A DNA stretch of 64,000 bases, taken from contig OX365955.1 in assembly GCA_947247005.1 (NCBI GenBank), positions 35,195,822-35,259,821 on the forward strand. Reading direction: 5' to 3'. Positions within the stretch are counted from its first letter, which is position 1. Every line of letters begins with the position of its first letter. The translations under genes were made by a program, and so were the position numbers. A model generated the notes under the pieces. That model made no database searches, was not told where the DNA came from, and saw only the letters and a list, made by a program, of their open reading frames with translations. Origin of the DNA: Spisula solida. Lineage: Eukaryota; Mollusca; Bivalvia; Venerida; Mactridae. Below are positions 11,836 to 23,335 of the stretch, piece after piece.

Positions 11836-12622
11836 ACAAGACTGCGTTCAATAAACGCTTATGCCCCCATGGAAGCCTTGCCCATAAAAAGCTAAGGCAA
11901 TCAGAGGCCATTATTCTGTAGTAATGTTGGATAGTGTTACATGGCTTTGATAATGTAAGGGGCTTATGATTGTAAACAAGTATGCCAAGTTTTAAGGCAA
12001 CGCCATGACGGACATGATGTAAAACGATACTGTCAATTTAGGTTAACCAAGAATTAGACGCTTAATAAGTCCAAAATTAGGTCAAGGTTCAATTGGGGTC
12101 AGGTGATAAAGGCGTGGGGAGAGTGTTCGTATACAACATCCATGCAAGTATGAAAGCTTTGTAGCAAGCCATATTAATGCTAGAAGAAACGGTCAATTTG
12201 GGTTAACCAAGAATTTGGCCCTCCAATAAGTCCAAATTAGGTCAAGGTGAAGGTCAAAATGGGGTCAGGTGATACAGGCCTGTAGAGAGTGTTCATATAC
12301 AACATCCATGCAAGTATGAATGCTCTGTAGCAAGCCATATTAATGCTAGAAGAAACGGTCAATTTGGGTTAACCAAGAATTTGGCCCTTCAATAAGTCTA
12401 AGTCCAAAATTAGGTCAAGGTGAAGGTCAAAATGAGGTCAGGTGATACAGGCGTGTGGAGAGTGTTCATATACAACATCCATGCAAGTATGGAAGCTTTG
12501 TAGCAAGCCATAATAATGCTAGAAGAAACTGTCAATTTGGGTTTACCATGACGGACGGACGAACGGACGGACGAACAGGTGAATCACTATATGCCTCCCC
12601 ATCTATCGATAGGGGGGCATAA
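11836..12622 (+). mobile_element. Array-bearing AACAAGACTGCG...CATAAAA element
   Basis: Starts aacaagactgcgttcaataa, holds about three units of roughly 165 bp (aggtcaaggtgaaggtcaaa, acaacatccatgcaagtatg, aagaaacggtcaatttggg) and ends with the ggac tract and the CTATCGATAG hairpin before GGGGGGCATAAAA. Full-length relative of 5896-6193, which has one unit. Non-coding. Confidence 0.8.
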
Positions 12623-12984
12623 AAAAACACATCCTAAGGCTTACTGGCAAATGTTTTGGCTGCAGAAAACTATTTGAATTGTACCCTGCCTGCATTCATT
12701 CTAATTGTGAAAGTACGACCATTTCAGTTTGTCTACGGTAAATATTGCAATGCATAAAGCCGGGATGATCAGAATGACATACATTCAAACAACCCAGGGC
12801 TTTCAACGCTTTGATACCTGTTTACCCTTAAGTACATGTAGTTAATATGTATACATGTTTCTTTATGTAAGCTGTACATACATAGATACATAGAATCTAC
12901 ATTAATTTATTAATTAAGAAAGAAAAAATCTCTGTAAAGGCCATGCCTTAGTTCATATTACATTTGTATTGCTTTTTTGATAAA

Positions 12985-13174
12985 ACATATCTAAATAATG
13001 AATTTTAGCTTTTAGAGAAAGGTATCTACTGTTTTCGACCACTAACCCCTCGTTTTCTCAATATGGATACTCTTCAGAAATTGGTCACCATAGCAACGAC
13101 AGAAGATATTGTAACATGATTCATGAGAAAAAATAAATCTTAGACATAATTCTATATCATATTATATAAAGAAC
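12985..13174. repeat. Partial copy of the 23336-23943 MITE family
   Basis: The stretch with ttttctcaatatggatact and attggtcaccatagcaacga parallels 23690-23830 (ttttctcaatcggagtattt, attagtcaccatagcaaca). It is broken by the TTAA element that starts at 13179. Bases 12623-12984 show nothing identifiable. Confidence 0.55.
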
Positions 13175-13178
13175 TTAA

Positions 13179-16066
13179 CACCTATTCTCAGAATACACAG
13201 TCATTTCCAAATGACAGAATGCCTAAAATAAAACTTCTTCGCCACTACTTCTATCATTTATTTTCCCGAACAAACATATATTACAAAGACATTTCCAAAA
13301 TTTTAGGACTCAAATGTAAGAAATATAGTTTTAAGAGAGTTTTTATCATTTTAAGTGATGATCAAACTTATCAGTCCTAATTTTGTTCCTAATACTCAAA
13401 CATATGTTTCTACAGAGCTAATTGAAAATGACAATGTATGATATGTGTTATAATGTTAAAGTATTATCATCATTTAATCATATTAAAATAAACTTTGTCT
13501 ACAGCAGGCGAAATATTTTTTTAGATACGGAAAAGAAATTGTCTTAAAACACCCGTTTTACACAATTTATTGAACTATCATCACGGCTTTAATGATTAAT
13601 GACCAAAACTGATACAATATAGGAAAAAGTTGTGTTAATTAATTCTACAGATGTGTTTCAACTACTATCTACTTTAATTTTTACATCCCGATGATATATA
13701 TGACACAATAACACCGGAGAAGCTGGTAACGTATATTACACGTATTAGTAACGTATATTACAAAGGCATGTCTGTCATGCTATAACAAAATAAATGAAAG
13801 AAAAACAAGATTTTATTTACTGTAGTCACGACCATAAAACAATTATGAAGAAAGAAACAAAATTATTTTTGAATATATTATTACAGGTGACATTAACATA
13901 AGAAAAATAAAAATAAAATAAAATCAGTTTTACTTGTCATGTATACCATGTTTCGTACTCGTTTCAACACTTAAATGTATTCCTTAGACTATCAAATATG
14001 CAATGGCATGCATAGCATTAAAGTGACATTTACAGGCCGAAAATGCAGCTTTTTACATGTACTGGAAATCTATATATTATATGTAGATTATCTCAAACAT
14101 AGTGGTAACGTAGCTTACTCAACTAAGTTTAGTTGGAATATGAAGTTAAAATCGAACGGTTTGTTTTAAATAGTATGCTGTAAATGAGAACATGATATAA
14201 GTCGGCACCATGAACATTTCAATAACATTAAATTCATAACTTTAAAATGACAAATATTGGTACTCAACTATACAAACAATATTAATTTTAGTCACAAATA
14301 ACGATGAAGTCACTACTAACATTATTTCATTATGGCACCCAAAATATTATATCCAGACCTTCTTAATTGTACACTTCTGTATAAATAATTGAAGATGTAT
14401 CCATGAACTCGTCAATTACCCTGAACAGTTATATATATAACATACACTAAACGCATATATTCATATTTATAAACAAGATACGATAATATTCTTTAAGCAA
14501 CATTACGATACATGCAGAATATCACTGCAATGCGCTGATCCGTAGTGCTGTATTACCTATATAATATAGTTGCTTGTTTAATGCCATATCTCGCGGGACG
14601 CGGTATAACGCAAGCAACGAGATGTAATACTACCAAACCGATCAACACAGCTGCAGTAATATTCCTTTTATTATATAACTACAAAAGTGGAAAAAGCTCT
14701 TTTACGCGCGCAAATGCGTTTAATTTAAATGTGTATTCATTATCGTCTTGAACGTCGGCATAATTATGTTTTACATAACGCAATGTTCGTTCTAAATAAG
14801 GTATATGTTTACGTCTTGACATATTATGTTCGGCATTATAACACATCGTACATGCATGATACGGACTAAGAAAACCTAACATGAAGACTCTATGATACGG
14901 AAAATGTAATTTGTCGGGTTGTATTGCACTGTACGATTTTGTCTGCTTTATGGCAAGACATGAATAGGTTTATAATAAATAGTAAACTTCTCTACTTAAA
15001 AATACAGTATTACAAAAAAATAATCCTAACCATTTACAGACATTTTTTTCAAATAGCATGTTTACACACAATTGTGCAAGACAATAACGTTTCCATTTCA
15101 GGTCATGTATATATGCAAAAAACACAAGAGAACTGTGTTTTGTAAGCTACATTACCGTTTAACATTTATCGTTTGATACAAACTCTACAAACGACAATAT
15201 ATGCAAAGAATTTAATGCTAATCGTTATGCAGTGTATTGTGTCCATTCCTAAAGTTGTATTGTGTATTTATCTACATATTCTAAACTAAATGCCAGAAAA
15301 TCAGTAACGTAACTTACATCACGTAGCTTACATTATTTAAATCAAAATTTCCAGACACAAATCCAAATAGAGATTTTTCTAATTCAATGTACTCAGCAAT
15401 ATCCTTGACATTGTAGCTCTATTGTAGTATAACGAAATAACTGAATACTAAACGCATACTACGTTAAACGTATGTAACGTAGCTTACGCTCTTAACCATA
15501 CGCACAGGTTGACGAAGGGTTTCGAGCAATTTTCGGCATCACATTAATTGAATCTTCAAAAGATGACCACTTTGCATGGTGTGCTAGACATGCATGCGGT
15601 ATTATATGCAATATATTTGAGAAAATCAGCAAAAACAAATGGTTGCGTCACCCAGTAAATGTCAGTAACGTAGCTTACTCAATTTCGGGCCACAGCTGTT
15701 TAGATGGAATAAAAATCAGGAGAATGAAAGAAATTTTAAAAACTCGCCGTTTAGCCTCAAATTCATCATTTGTAGTGTAACAAAACATACGATAAAATGT
15801 TTACAAAGGTAAATTCAGCATACCTAATGATGCTATAATATAAGCACCCTAACTGGCGACACACGTTTTTTGCAATATTTTGACATTTGAGCCAATAGAA
15901 AAAGCCTTTCAACTGTATGAATATCCGCAAATGCCAGTTGCACAGTAAGTCGGGTTATGTCACCTCATTTAAACCAACCAAAAGAGGGCATGCAACAGCA
16001 AATGTGTATTGTATGTAGGGGCGACATACTTTTATTCGAATTGACTGTGTATTCTAAGAATAGGTG
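13179..16066. mobile_element. 2.9-kb TTAA-flanked DNA transposon with repeated internal motif
   Basis: TTAA lies at 13175-13178 and 16067-16070. The ends are inverted: CACCTATTCTCAGAATACAC on the left and the reverse complement of CACCTATTCTTAGAATACAC on the right, about 28 bp with two mismatches. TTAA duplication suggests a piggyBac- or Kolobok-type element. GTAACGTAGCTTAC or close variants recur at about 13727, 13748, 14103, 15143 (reverse), 15305, 15324, 15470 and 15665. No transposase-like ORF is seen; ORFs of 64-73 residues are unrecognised. It is probably mobilised in trans. Confidence 0.72.
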
Positions 16067-16099
16067 TTAAATGATCAAAGAGCATGACTTTTTTGTCAT

Positions 16100-17275
16100 G
16101 TAACGTAGTGATGTAACGATTAATCAATAAAATCGATTAATCAGCTATTTGATTCAATCATCGATTATAAGTTTTTATAATCGATTAATCGGCTATGAAC
16201 TACATGCATGTGCATTCCTGTTTAAGAACAATTTTTCCAAGTTCTTAAATCTACATTCTGGCTGTAAAATCTTCACATTAAATTGATTTAGTAATAATAT
16301 TAGAAATAATTAAAGAACCTGTTTACTAAATGGCAGCGTATGGTGTTTGAAATGGATAATTTGACACAGCAAACTTTAAAAGTTACGTGTTGACTTGAAT
16401 ATTACTTGCATTACTCAGCAAGTTGCGAATGTTGAATGGATTTTTCCTTAACTTCAGGGTTTTCTGTCTGTTTTCTGACACAGAAATAGATACAGGCATG
16501 TCCGGCGCTGCAGAAGTGCGCCTAGCTCTTATTTCGAATAGACAGCCTGGTTCTTTAATGTGCCCGGTGTATAGCACCGATACACAGCTTCCTGGCATTT
16601 CCAGATACTTTGCAGACCACGCGGCCAGATATAGCGGGAAATATTATAAATATTTCAGAAATGTCAAGTTCCGATGCCAGGGATTGAACCCACGACCTCT
16701 GGATTGACAGCCCAGTGTGTTACCACTGAGCTAAATCCGCTTATATATCCTTTAATATATCACATCTAATAGTATCCACTCTTTAAGAGTATTTCAGTAC
16801 TACTGATATCTCCCTTGATGGTCCTTATAATATTTTGCTATATATATGTAGTGTTCAAAACTAAAGAAGTTTTTAGAAACAGACAGCAGTTTCACATATT
16901 GGTATCATAAATGATGATATAACAGTAGTGAAAATGGTTATGAAATAAACATATCCAAAATGGATAACAATAACAAGGTAAAGCTGTGATAAAAAAAAGC
17001 TGATTGTTCACAATATTAAAGCTCACCGTAAGAAATAAACAGAAAGTGAATAAACTACTAAGTGGTTATCTGACCCCTGAAAATGTACTTAAACAGAATA
17101 TTCCCTAAATTTGATGACCAGCACTTTCCTGACATGTGCTATCTTGTTCATAAATATGAATTCTGAAAAATGGTAGATTTTTCGATTATTTTCCGATAGT
17201 AAATCGAAATGACCTCTTCGATTCAATTCGATTATCGATTATGATTTCAGACCGATTTTCCAACACTAATTTAAG
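16100..17275. mobile_element. Possible hAT-like element with ATCGATTAATCGAT-rich ends
   Basis: The left side (tagtgatgtaacgattaatc, repeated ATCGATTAATC) and right side (ttcgattatcgattatgatt ... ccgattttccaacacta) are both rich in ATCGAT palindromes and weakly inverted. A SINE lies inside. I could not find a convincing target duplication, so the pairing of these two ends is uncertain. Confidence 0.35.
16395..16740 (-). repeat. tRNA-derived SINE with shared central core
   Basis: On the minus strand 16740-16670 reads as a degenerate tRNA: gcggatttagctcagtggta (A box), a clover-like anticodon arm with loop CTGTCAA, and gggttcaatccc (B box). The acceptor ends do not pair, so this is a SINE head rather than a tRNA gene. 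Downstream lies gtgctatacaccgggcacat, also found at 32470-32490 in another SINE with a different head. The 94- and 71-residue ORFs over it are read-through. Confidence 0.78.
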
Positions 17276-17316
17276 AGGATTCTAAAAATCGATAAAAAAA
17301 AACAAACACAAAATAT

Positions 17317-17520
17317 AGAAAAACTTGATTGATGCGGTAAACATTTGTAACAGGCACTTTTAAAATCCAGTAAGAAACAACAAATTTACAGAGCGGACTA
17401 TGTGTGACCTTTAACTTTGAGCTAGGGACCTGGGTCTTGCGCATCACACTACGTCTTGATGCGGTTAAAAATTTTTACCCAGCATGTTAAAATCCAGTAA
17501 GAAACGTCAAAGTTACTCGA
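17317..17520 (+). repeat. Fragment of the 9177-9882 tandem family
   Basis: Shares ttgatgcggtaaacatttgt, aaaatccagtaagaaac and ttacagagcgga with the 9.2-9.9 kb array; about one and a half diverged units with no terminus. Confidence 0.65.
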
Positions 17521-17644
17521 TTTAAATGGCACATAGTCATCTATAATTGGCGTCACCTGCCTTAACATTTTTGACTGGATTTCAAAAAGATGAATGTCAT
17601 GTAGGAGGTGCAAAGAACTGTTTACACTGGATACCATGGACATT

Positions 17645-17895
17645 TTCCTTCTTCCTGTTTAGTACAGATCATACTCTGGGGCAATGTCGTACTATTAAAA
17701 TCATATGAGCGGTGCAGCAAGTATTTACAGTGTGAGAGTTTAAAAACAGCATATTGTTCTATTCGCTGACCAGGCCCCTCTTGAACACCCCAACACTGTC
17801 GATGATAGTGGCTTGCTCAGGGAGATGGTTCCAGAGTCTGATGGTCGAGGGGAAGAAGGAGTACAGACTACAGGAACACATCAGTGCGACAGAAG
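17645..17895 (-). pseudogene. LINE ORF2 C-terminal remnant
   Basis: The minus strand resembles the better copy at 19555-19865, with the same 3' sequence. It contains a 7-base insertion (gactaca) near 17868 that puts a stop and a frameshift in the conserved FFP..IRLWN..LP tail seen in CR1/jockey-type ORF2 ends. It is a dead 5'-truncated insertion. Bases 17896-18130 hold nothing recognised. Confidence 0.65.
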
Positions 17896-18351
17896 GGAAC
17901 CAAGTACCTGATGGGTATCCGCTCTATATTATAGACAGGAGCAAGGTTTTTCCTTACTTAATTTCCTTTATGTTTTTAAAAAGCCAGATATAAACATCGA
18001 TTGAGAATAAACCCATAAACCAAAGACACCTTTTTGTATCTTATCTATATTCTCTGCTTTTATCACTCAGTGACAGGCTGTAACCAGTATGGACATTTAA
18101 AACATTTTATCTAAGTTTATAGTTAAGTACGTACCCAGTGATTTTTTTTGGCTATTTTTGGGGCCGAATACAGGCCCCTTCCCCTAGCAAAATAACCTCC
18201 ATTTTTCCCAAAAAATCACCAATTTTTTCCCAAAAAGTAAGCATTATTTCCCCCCTTTTGTGCTCGCTGGATTCAAAGCAACTACGGTATAGCTGTTAAA
18301 GTCAAAACAATGGTTTTTCAAACTTGCAAAAGTCCTTGTCACATATAACTA

Positions 18352-19338
18352 CTGGCATGCGAGGTATTACCGGACAGAAATGGCATAAAAAGCTTCATGT
18401 CAAGTTAAAAATCGATTTTTACCCAGAATTTTTGGTGCTGACACATACCTGTGTTCAAGGCCTTCCTAAAAATAGAATTCCCGAAAAATGACGTCACCAT
18501 AACATCCAAATTTAGGGGCCCAAACAGGGGCACTTTTTACGCTTTCTTCAACGACGTTCAGCAGGTATTACCGGACAGTCGGTTTCAACCATTTTTAACT
18601 TAAAATTTGGAAACTTATTATAGGAAATGATTTAAACAGGGTTCGTACTTCCTATTTATGCGAAAATATGTCACGATTTTCGTAATAACAACTCGTGACG
18701 CGCCATGTTTTCCCGCCAGGTGGCGTTCTGTGGTAGGTCAGATGCCGTAATATACCGTACATAACATACCGATCAAAAGTCGATTAAAACGATTAAAAAT
18801 CAACTCAAAGTATTTCAGACTTATGGATAAGATCTTAAAAAGGGTTACTCAACTGATATCCGTTGACAAATTTCGTAATTAACAATATCCTGCTGAAATT
18901 AGAGCTGGTATAAATGGAAGAAATTAAATTTAAAAAAAAAAAGATAAAAATTTTGACGCCGCGAGGAACCGTTCGCGGGTCCTCTCGCTTCATAACCTAA
19001 GACGTTAACCACTCTGCTATTCACTCTTTACATAAAATGAAGCTAATTAATTTAACCGTATAAAATCAATGACGCACGCGCTCAGCTCGTGTTATTTTGC
19101 GCATGCGCACACGATGGTGATTTCCCCAAGCGCCGCTAACGTAAACACGCAGCCGCGTACGACATTTTGGATAAATAGACAATGTTTTGTTAATCTTGAA
19201 TACTTTTTTTCTTCTAGATTTATTCAAAACACGCTTCTGAGTGATTAGGTACAAATTTCAATACATAGCTCCAGAAAATAAGCGTCTAGGACCAGTTGTC
19301 CGGTCATTACTGCTGTCCGGTAATACCTCGCATGCCAG
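18352..19338. mobile_element. 987-bp TIR element, TSD TA
   Basis: A perfect 26-bp inverted terminal repeat beginning CTGGCATGCGAGGTATTACC is flanked by TA on each side (18350-18351 and 19339-19340). The subterminal word ggtattaccggacag recurs at 18562. It is nested in the hAT-like element at 18136-19476. Non-coding. Confidence 0.75.
18955..19030 (-). repeat. Possible tRNA-like segment
   Basis: The minus strand reads gaatagcagagtggttaacg, an A-box-like word typical of Leu/Ser tRNAs, then cgaacggttcctcgc about 45 bp on, a poor B box. No good acceptor stem. It may be a degraded SINE head. Confidence 0.3.
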
Positions 19339-19554
19339 TAGAGTATTATCAGTAGAAAATAGCAATTTATGAACAATTTTAATCGAAACAATATTTTTTA
19401 ATAATTCCCAAATTTGCGCTAAATTTCCCAATTTTAAAGGCACAGGCTGTTTAATTTTGTTCAAGAAATATCACTGGTACCGTAGAAATACGAGAAACCA
19501 GTATATGAAAGGTACTAGGGTTAGACCTTAGGGTCACTGAAACTGGACAATCCA

Positions 19555-19865
19555 CGATATATTCTTCCTGTTTAGTACAGATCCCACACTGGGGCAATGT
19601 CGTACTATTAAAATCGTATGAGCGGTGCAGCAAGTATTTACAGTGTGAGAGTTAAAAACGTTTAAAAACAGTTATTCTTCTATTCGCTGACCAGGCCCCT
19701 CTTGAAGACCTCAACGCCGTCGATGATAGTGGCTTGCTCAGGGAGCTGGTTCCAGAGTCGGATGGCGGAGGGGAAGAAGGAGTACAGGAACACATCAGTG
19801 CGACAGAAGGGAAGCAAGTACATGGTGGAGTGGCCCTGGTGTTGATTGATGTTGGGTGGAAGAAG
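19555..19865 (-). pseudogene. CR1/jockey-like LINE ORF2 C-terminus plus 3' UTR
   Basis: Read on the minus strand from about 19830, the frame gives a C-terminal tail with FFPSAIRLWNQLPEQATIID and ends at a stop near 19692. The FFP..IR.WN.LP tail is a known C-terminal signature of CR1, RTE and jockey-type reverse transcriptases. All upstream RT sequence is absent, so it is a 5'-truncated insertion. It shares its 3' UTR with 17645-17895 and may lie in the first intron of the exon at 19959. Confidence 0.75.
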
Positions 19866-19958
19866 GCCTCAGCTGGAATGTCGACGAGACCATGGGTGAT
19901 TCTTATTGAATATGTCTGGGAAAAATATGCATTTGTTTGAAAATAGCCACTGCCTTAC

Positions 19959-20075
19959 CCGTTGTAGAAGTTCTGAATCAATACCAAGTCCCTGCATTCC
20001 AACAATGTCAGGTACTTCATCATCTAATTCATCCTGATAACTCGGCTCCAGACCTCCAGGCTCACCATCCGACAT
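19959..20075 (-). CDS. Candidate first coding exon, acidic 39 codons
   Basis: On the minus strand an ATG at 20075 opens 39 codons beginning MSDGEPGGLEPSYQDELDDE, rich in Asp/Glu, ending exactly at CGG|GTAAGG, a strong splice donor in phase 0. Composition and donor are unlike the surrounding repeats. I do not recognise the protein. Downstream exons would lie below 19950, where LINE remnants sit, so either the next intron is long and repeat-filled or the gene is dead. The upstream 300 bp has no obvious core promoter. It could still be chance. Confidence 0.38.
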
Positions 20076-20379
20076 CGTCAACAGATAAAATAGTGTTTAG
20101 ACAGTCTGTGACTCACGCTCTTTGAAAATTCTTAATTTGGCAGCTCAACAAGATATAAATGACTAACAATCTAGTAAAAATGTGGCTTTAAATTGAAAAT
20201 TCATAGATCACTCATTCGAAGAAGATCTCACAATGAGAGACATAAGTGACGATAAAATCAAGCTGGCGAACGATAAAATTTAACGATAAGTCTAGCCAAC
20301 GATAACAAAAGGCAACACACCACTAAATTTCCTAGCCAACAATAAGAACGGGTATGAGAAAAAGCAGCGTAGAGAGGCA

Positions 20380-21780
20380 ACCAGGCTGCGTGACCCCGGA
20401 AGACCCGGTTTGTAGACGTAGGCCAGGCTGACGAGAGTCGAACGAGAGCATCACTAGGCCCCTATCTTGGGGCTAAAAGAGGGACCAGGTCCCCAAAGTA
20501 GCAATAAAAGCAGTATGCAATAGGCGACTTTGGGTGGGTTCGAGCCCTTGTAGAGCCCAAACCAGGCTCTGTGACCCCGGAAGACCGGGTTTACAGACGT
20601 GGTGTATGTTCATACTAGTCGAATGAGACAATCTGCACGTTCCTATCTTGGGACTGATAGTGGCTAGGGGCCGGCCCCGTAGTGGCTACACTAAGTAAAT
20701 GTAGTAGCAGTGTATTGAAATTTGCGTTTTGGGACTGGTTCGAGCCCTTGTAGAGCCTAAACCAGGCTCTGTGACCCCAGAAGACCCGGTATGTAGATTT
20801 AGGTTAGGCTGACGAGAGTCGAACGAGAGCGTCACTAGGCCCCTATCTTGGGGCTGATAGAGGGGTCAGGTCCCCAAAGTAGCAATAAAAGCAGTATGCA
20901 ATAGGCGACTTTGGGTGGGTTCGAGCCCCTGTAGAGCCCAAACCAGACTCTGTGACCCCGGAAGACCGGGTACACAGACGTGGTGTATGCTCATACGAGT
21001 CGAATGAGACCATCAGCACGTTCCTATCTTGGGTCTGATAATGGCTAGGGACCGGGCCCCGTAATGGCTATAGTAGTAGTGTATTGAACTTTGCGTTTTC
21101 GGACCGGTTCGAGCCCTTGTAGAGCCTAAACCAGGCTCTGTGACCCCGGAAGACCGGGTATGTAGACGTAGGTCAGGCTGGCGAGAGTCGAACGAGAGCG
21201 TCACCAGGCCCCTATCTTGGGGCTGAAAAATGGGCCAGGTCCCCAAAGTAGCCATAAACGCAGTATGCAATAGGCGACTTTGGGTGGGTTCGAGCCCTTG
21301 TAGAGCCCAAACTAGGCTCTGTGACCCCGGAAGACCGGTCATACAGACGTGGTGTATGCTCATACGAGTCGAATGAGACCATCAGCACGTTCCTATCTTG
21401 GGTCTGATAGTGGCTAGGGACCGGGCCCCGTAATGGCTATAGTAGCAGTGTTTTGAACTTTGCGTTTTCGGACCGGTTCGAGCCCTTGTAGAGCCTAAAC
21501 CAGGCTCTGTGACCCCGGAAGACCGGGTATGTAGACGTAGGTCAGGCTGGCGAGAGTCGAACGAGAGCGTCACCAGGCCCCTATCTTGGGGCTGAAAATG
21601 GGCCAGGTCCCCAAAGTAGCCATAAACGCAGTATGCAATAGGCGACTTTGGGTGGGTTCGAGCCCCTGTAGAGCCCAAACTAGGCTCTGTGACCCCGGAA
21701 GACCGGTCATACAGACGTGGTGTATGCTCATACGAGTCGAATGAGACCATCAGCACGTTCCTGTCTTGGGTCTGATAGTG
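20380..21780. repeat. Dimeric higher-order tandem repeat with tRNA B-box words
   Basis: Two related monomers alternate four times. Monomer a (about 180 bp) contains cccctatcttggggctga and caataggcgactttgggtgg; monomer b (about 185 bp) contains cgttcctatcttgggtctga and gaactttgcgttttcggacc. Each begins gtgaccccggaagaccgg and ends ggttcgagcccttgtagagc. The dimer period is about 366-372 bp and like monomers resemble each other more than their neighbours. The 116- and 124-residue minus ORFs are translations of this repeat. Confidence 0.88.
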
Positions 21781-22163
21781 ACCTATAAATTATCTCCCTT
21801 GTAAGATAAAGCCCGAGGTAGACCAATTAGCATACAGGTCCTAACTAGTTGAGATCCTCGGACTTTATCCTTGTTTCTAACAGAAATTTCATTGTTTTAG
21901 ATAAGAAATTTCTCACTTCTGTATTATCTAATGTGTTAGGGCCATACAAATTTATATACCATGGTGTGTAAACAACATGTAGCCAAACTTATTATTTGAT
22001 CTGATAATTAATGTTGCAAATATTTCAGCCTAATTACTACCATGTACAACAAACAAAACAGGGATAAAAACAGAGTAATCCGCATGATAGGACCTGTAGA
22101 GTTTTAGAGAGTAGTAAGGGGGGATAATTTACTATTTTCCCCCATCAAGCGGTGCTACTAAAA
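21781..22163. other. No gene; one imperfect hairpin
   Basis: Gataaagcccgagg at about 21806 pairs with cctcggactttatc at about 21856 across a 35-40 bp loop, possibly a small foldback remnant. Nothing else identified. Confidence 0.4.
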
Positions 22164-22205
22164 GCGGGTGCCTTACACATAAGAAATGAATTCATTTCTT
22201 AAGAA

Positions 22206-22415
22206 ATGAAACTGGACTTAAAGCCTATTTTTCACTTTAACTTGACAAACGATCAAAGAAAAAAGGTCAACAAGTTAATGAGTAGACAAGTGTCCATCAT
22301 AAGACTCAATGACATAAGATTAAATAAGGACTATGAGAGAGCATGTGTACATTTTAATGAAAATGGGACACAAAGTTTTTTCATGCCGTTAGAAAATGTT
22401 TGTAAATTGAAATAA
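22206..22415 (+). CDS. Hypothetical 69-residue ORF starting in the inverted end
   Basis: The ATG lies in the last bases of the left inverted repeat. The product is basic and mixed (contains NLTNDQRKKVNKLMSRQVS and ERACVHFNENGTQSFFMP) and has more protein-like composition than most short ORFs here. No domain is recognised. It could be an exon of a larger element gene or chance. Confidence 0.25.
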   Translation: MKLDLKPIFHFNLTNDQRKKVNKLMSRQVSIIRLNDIRLNKDYERACVHFNENGTQSFFMPLENVCKLK

Positions 22416-22825
22416 AAAAATGTAAACATATAATTATTGTGTTATTGTTATATCATATTTATACTCATATACACTAAATTAGTTTATTGTAACAGTAAAC
22501 CCTCAATAATAAGACCATACTTGAAAAGAGTCATTGAATTGTTTTTGTGGTATTGAATCAATTAATATTGAATAGTTAACAATGGTCTTAAATTTGTGAT
22601 GTGGTCTTTATGTGAGGTGTTACTTAACATAATAAATGAATCAATTAGCGAGGCATGATATATATACACACACCAATATTGAACAGAACAAATCTATGGC
22701 AAATAATTTTATTAAGTACAAATAAAGCATTTCGAGCATTTCAGATATGGTATATGTAACCAGTTTATACACATTTATATCTACCGTCTGTACAAAACAT
22801 TTATGACATGTAATATAGTTTCAAG

Positions 22826-23335
22826 TTTCAAGTTTTATTAGCAAAATCGGCAAATAATATGCCTTTGGCCAATTTACAACAAATATATACAAGTACATAT
22901 AAGCAATATACAAACACATGGCATAGTATCCAACAGAGATAAATAGCAAATTACGAAGCAACTGCATCAATGGCTACAGAGCGTCTTAACATAGCATTAT
23001 AGGTAAATTTAGCTATATTTTTAATGGTAGTAGTATTATTCGATGACATTAAAAATACAAATTTGTTCAAAGTATTCCATGATCTGGGAATATTATACAT
23101 AATACGTAAGTCAGAATAAAATGGACAGCATAGCATGAAATGATATTCAGTTTCTATCATATTAGTATTGCATAGTTTACATTTACGGTCAGAGCGGGCA
23201 ATATTGGTGTATCTACCAACTTCAATTTCGAGAGAGTGTGAGCATAGACGAAACTTAGTTAAAGCTAGCTTGTACTTGTCGTTCATCTTGATATCTAGAT
23301 ATTTTTCAGACTTATATTGACATTTAAATATATAT
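22826..23335 (-). pseudogene. LINE ORF2 C-terminus with RT zinc-binding motif
   Basis: The minus-strand frame (start near 23286, stop 22951) encodes FRLCSHSLEIEVGRYTNIAR followed by C-x2-C ... H-x3-C (CKLC, EYHFMLCC), the zinc-binding module at the end of many animal LINE reverse transcriptases. After the stop comes the 3' UTR, ending AATAAAACTTGAAACTTGAA, a short-repeat 3' tail seen in CR1-type elements. All catalytic RT sequence is missing, so it is a 5'-truncated insertion. Confidence 0.82.

Larger units (their letters stand above)
18136..19476. mobile_element. hAT-like element with 5-bp TSD GTACC
   Basis: GTACC lies at 18131-18135 and 19477-19481. Ends read CAGTGATTTTTTTTGG and, from the right, CAGTGATATTTCTTGA. 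The CAG...CTG ends with a T-run and a 5-bp duplication match the smaller element at 33452-33890, and both carry ggcccctt-rich subterminal sequence. No transposase ORF; a second TIR element lies inside. Confidence 0.6.

Noticed and set aside
16670..16740. A functional tRNA-Asp gene on the minus strand
   Set aside because: A and B boxes and a GTC anticodon-like loop are present, but acceptor and T stems do not pair and a SINE body follows.
21013..21756. 116- and 124-residue minus ORFs as paralogous genes
   Set aside because: Both are translations of the same higher-order tandem repeat and share its period.
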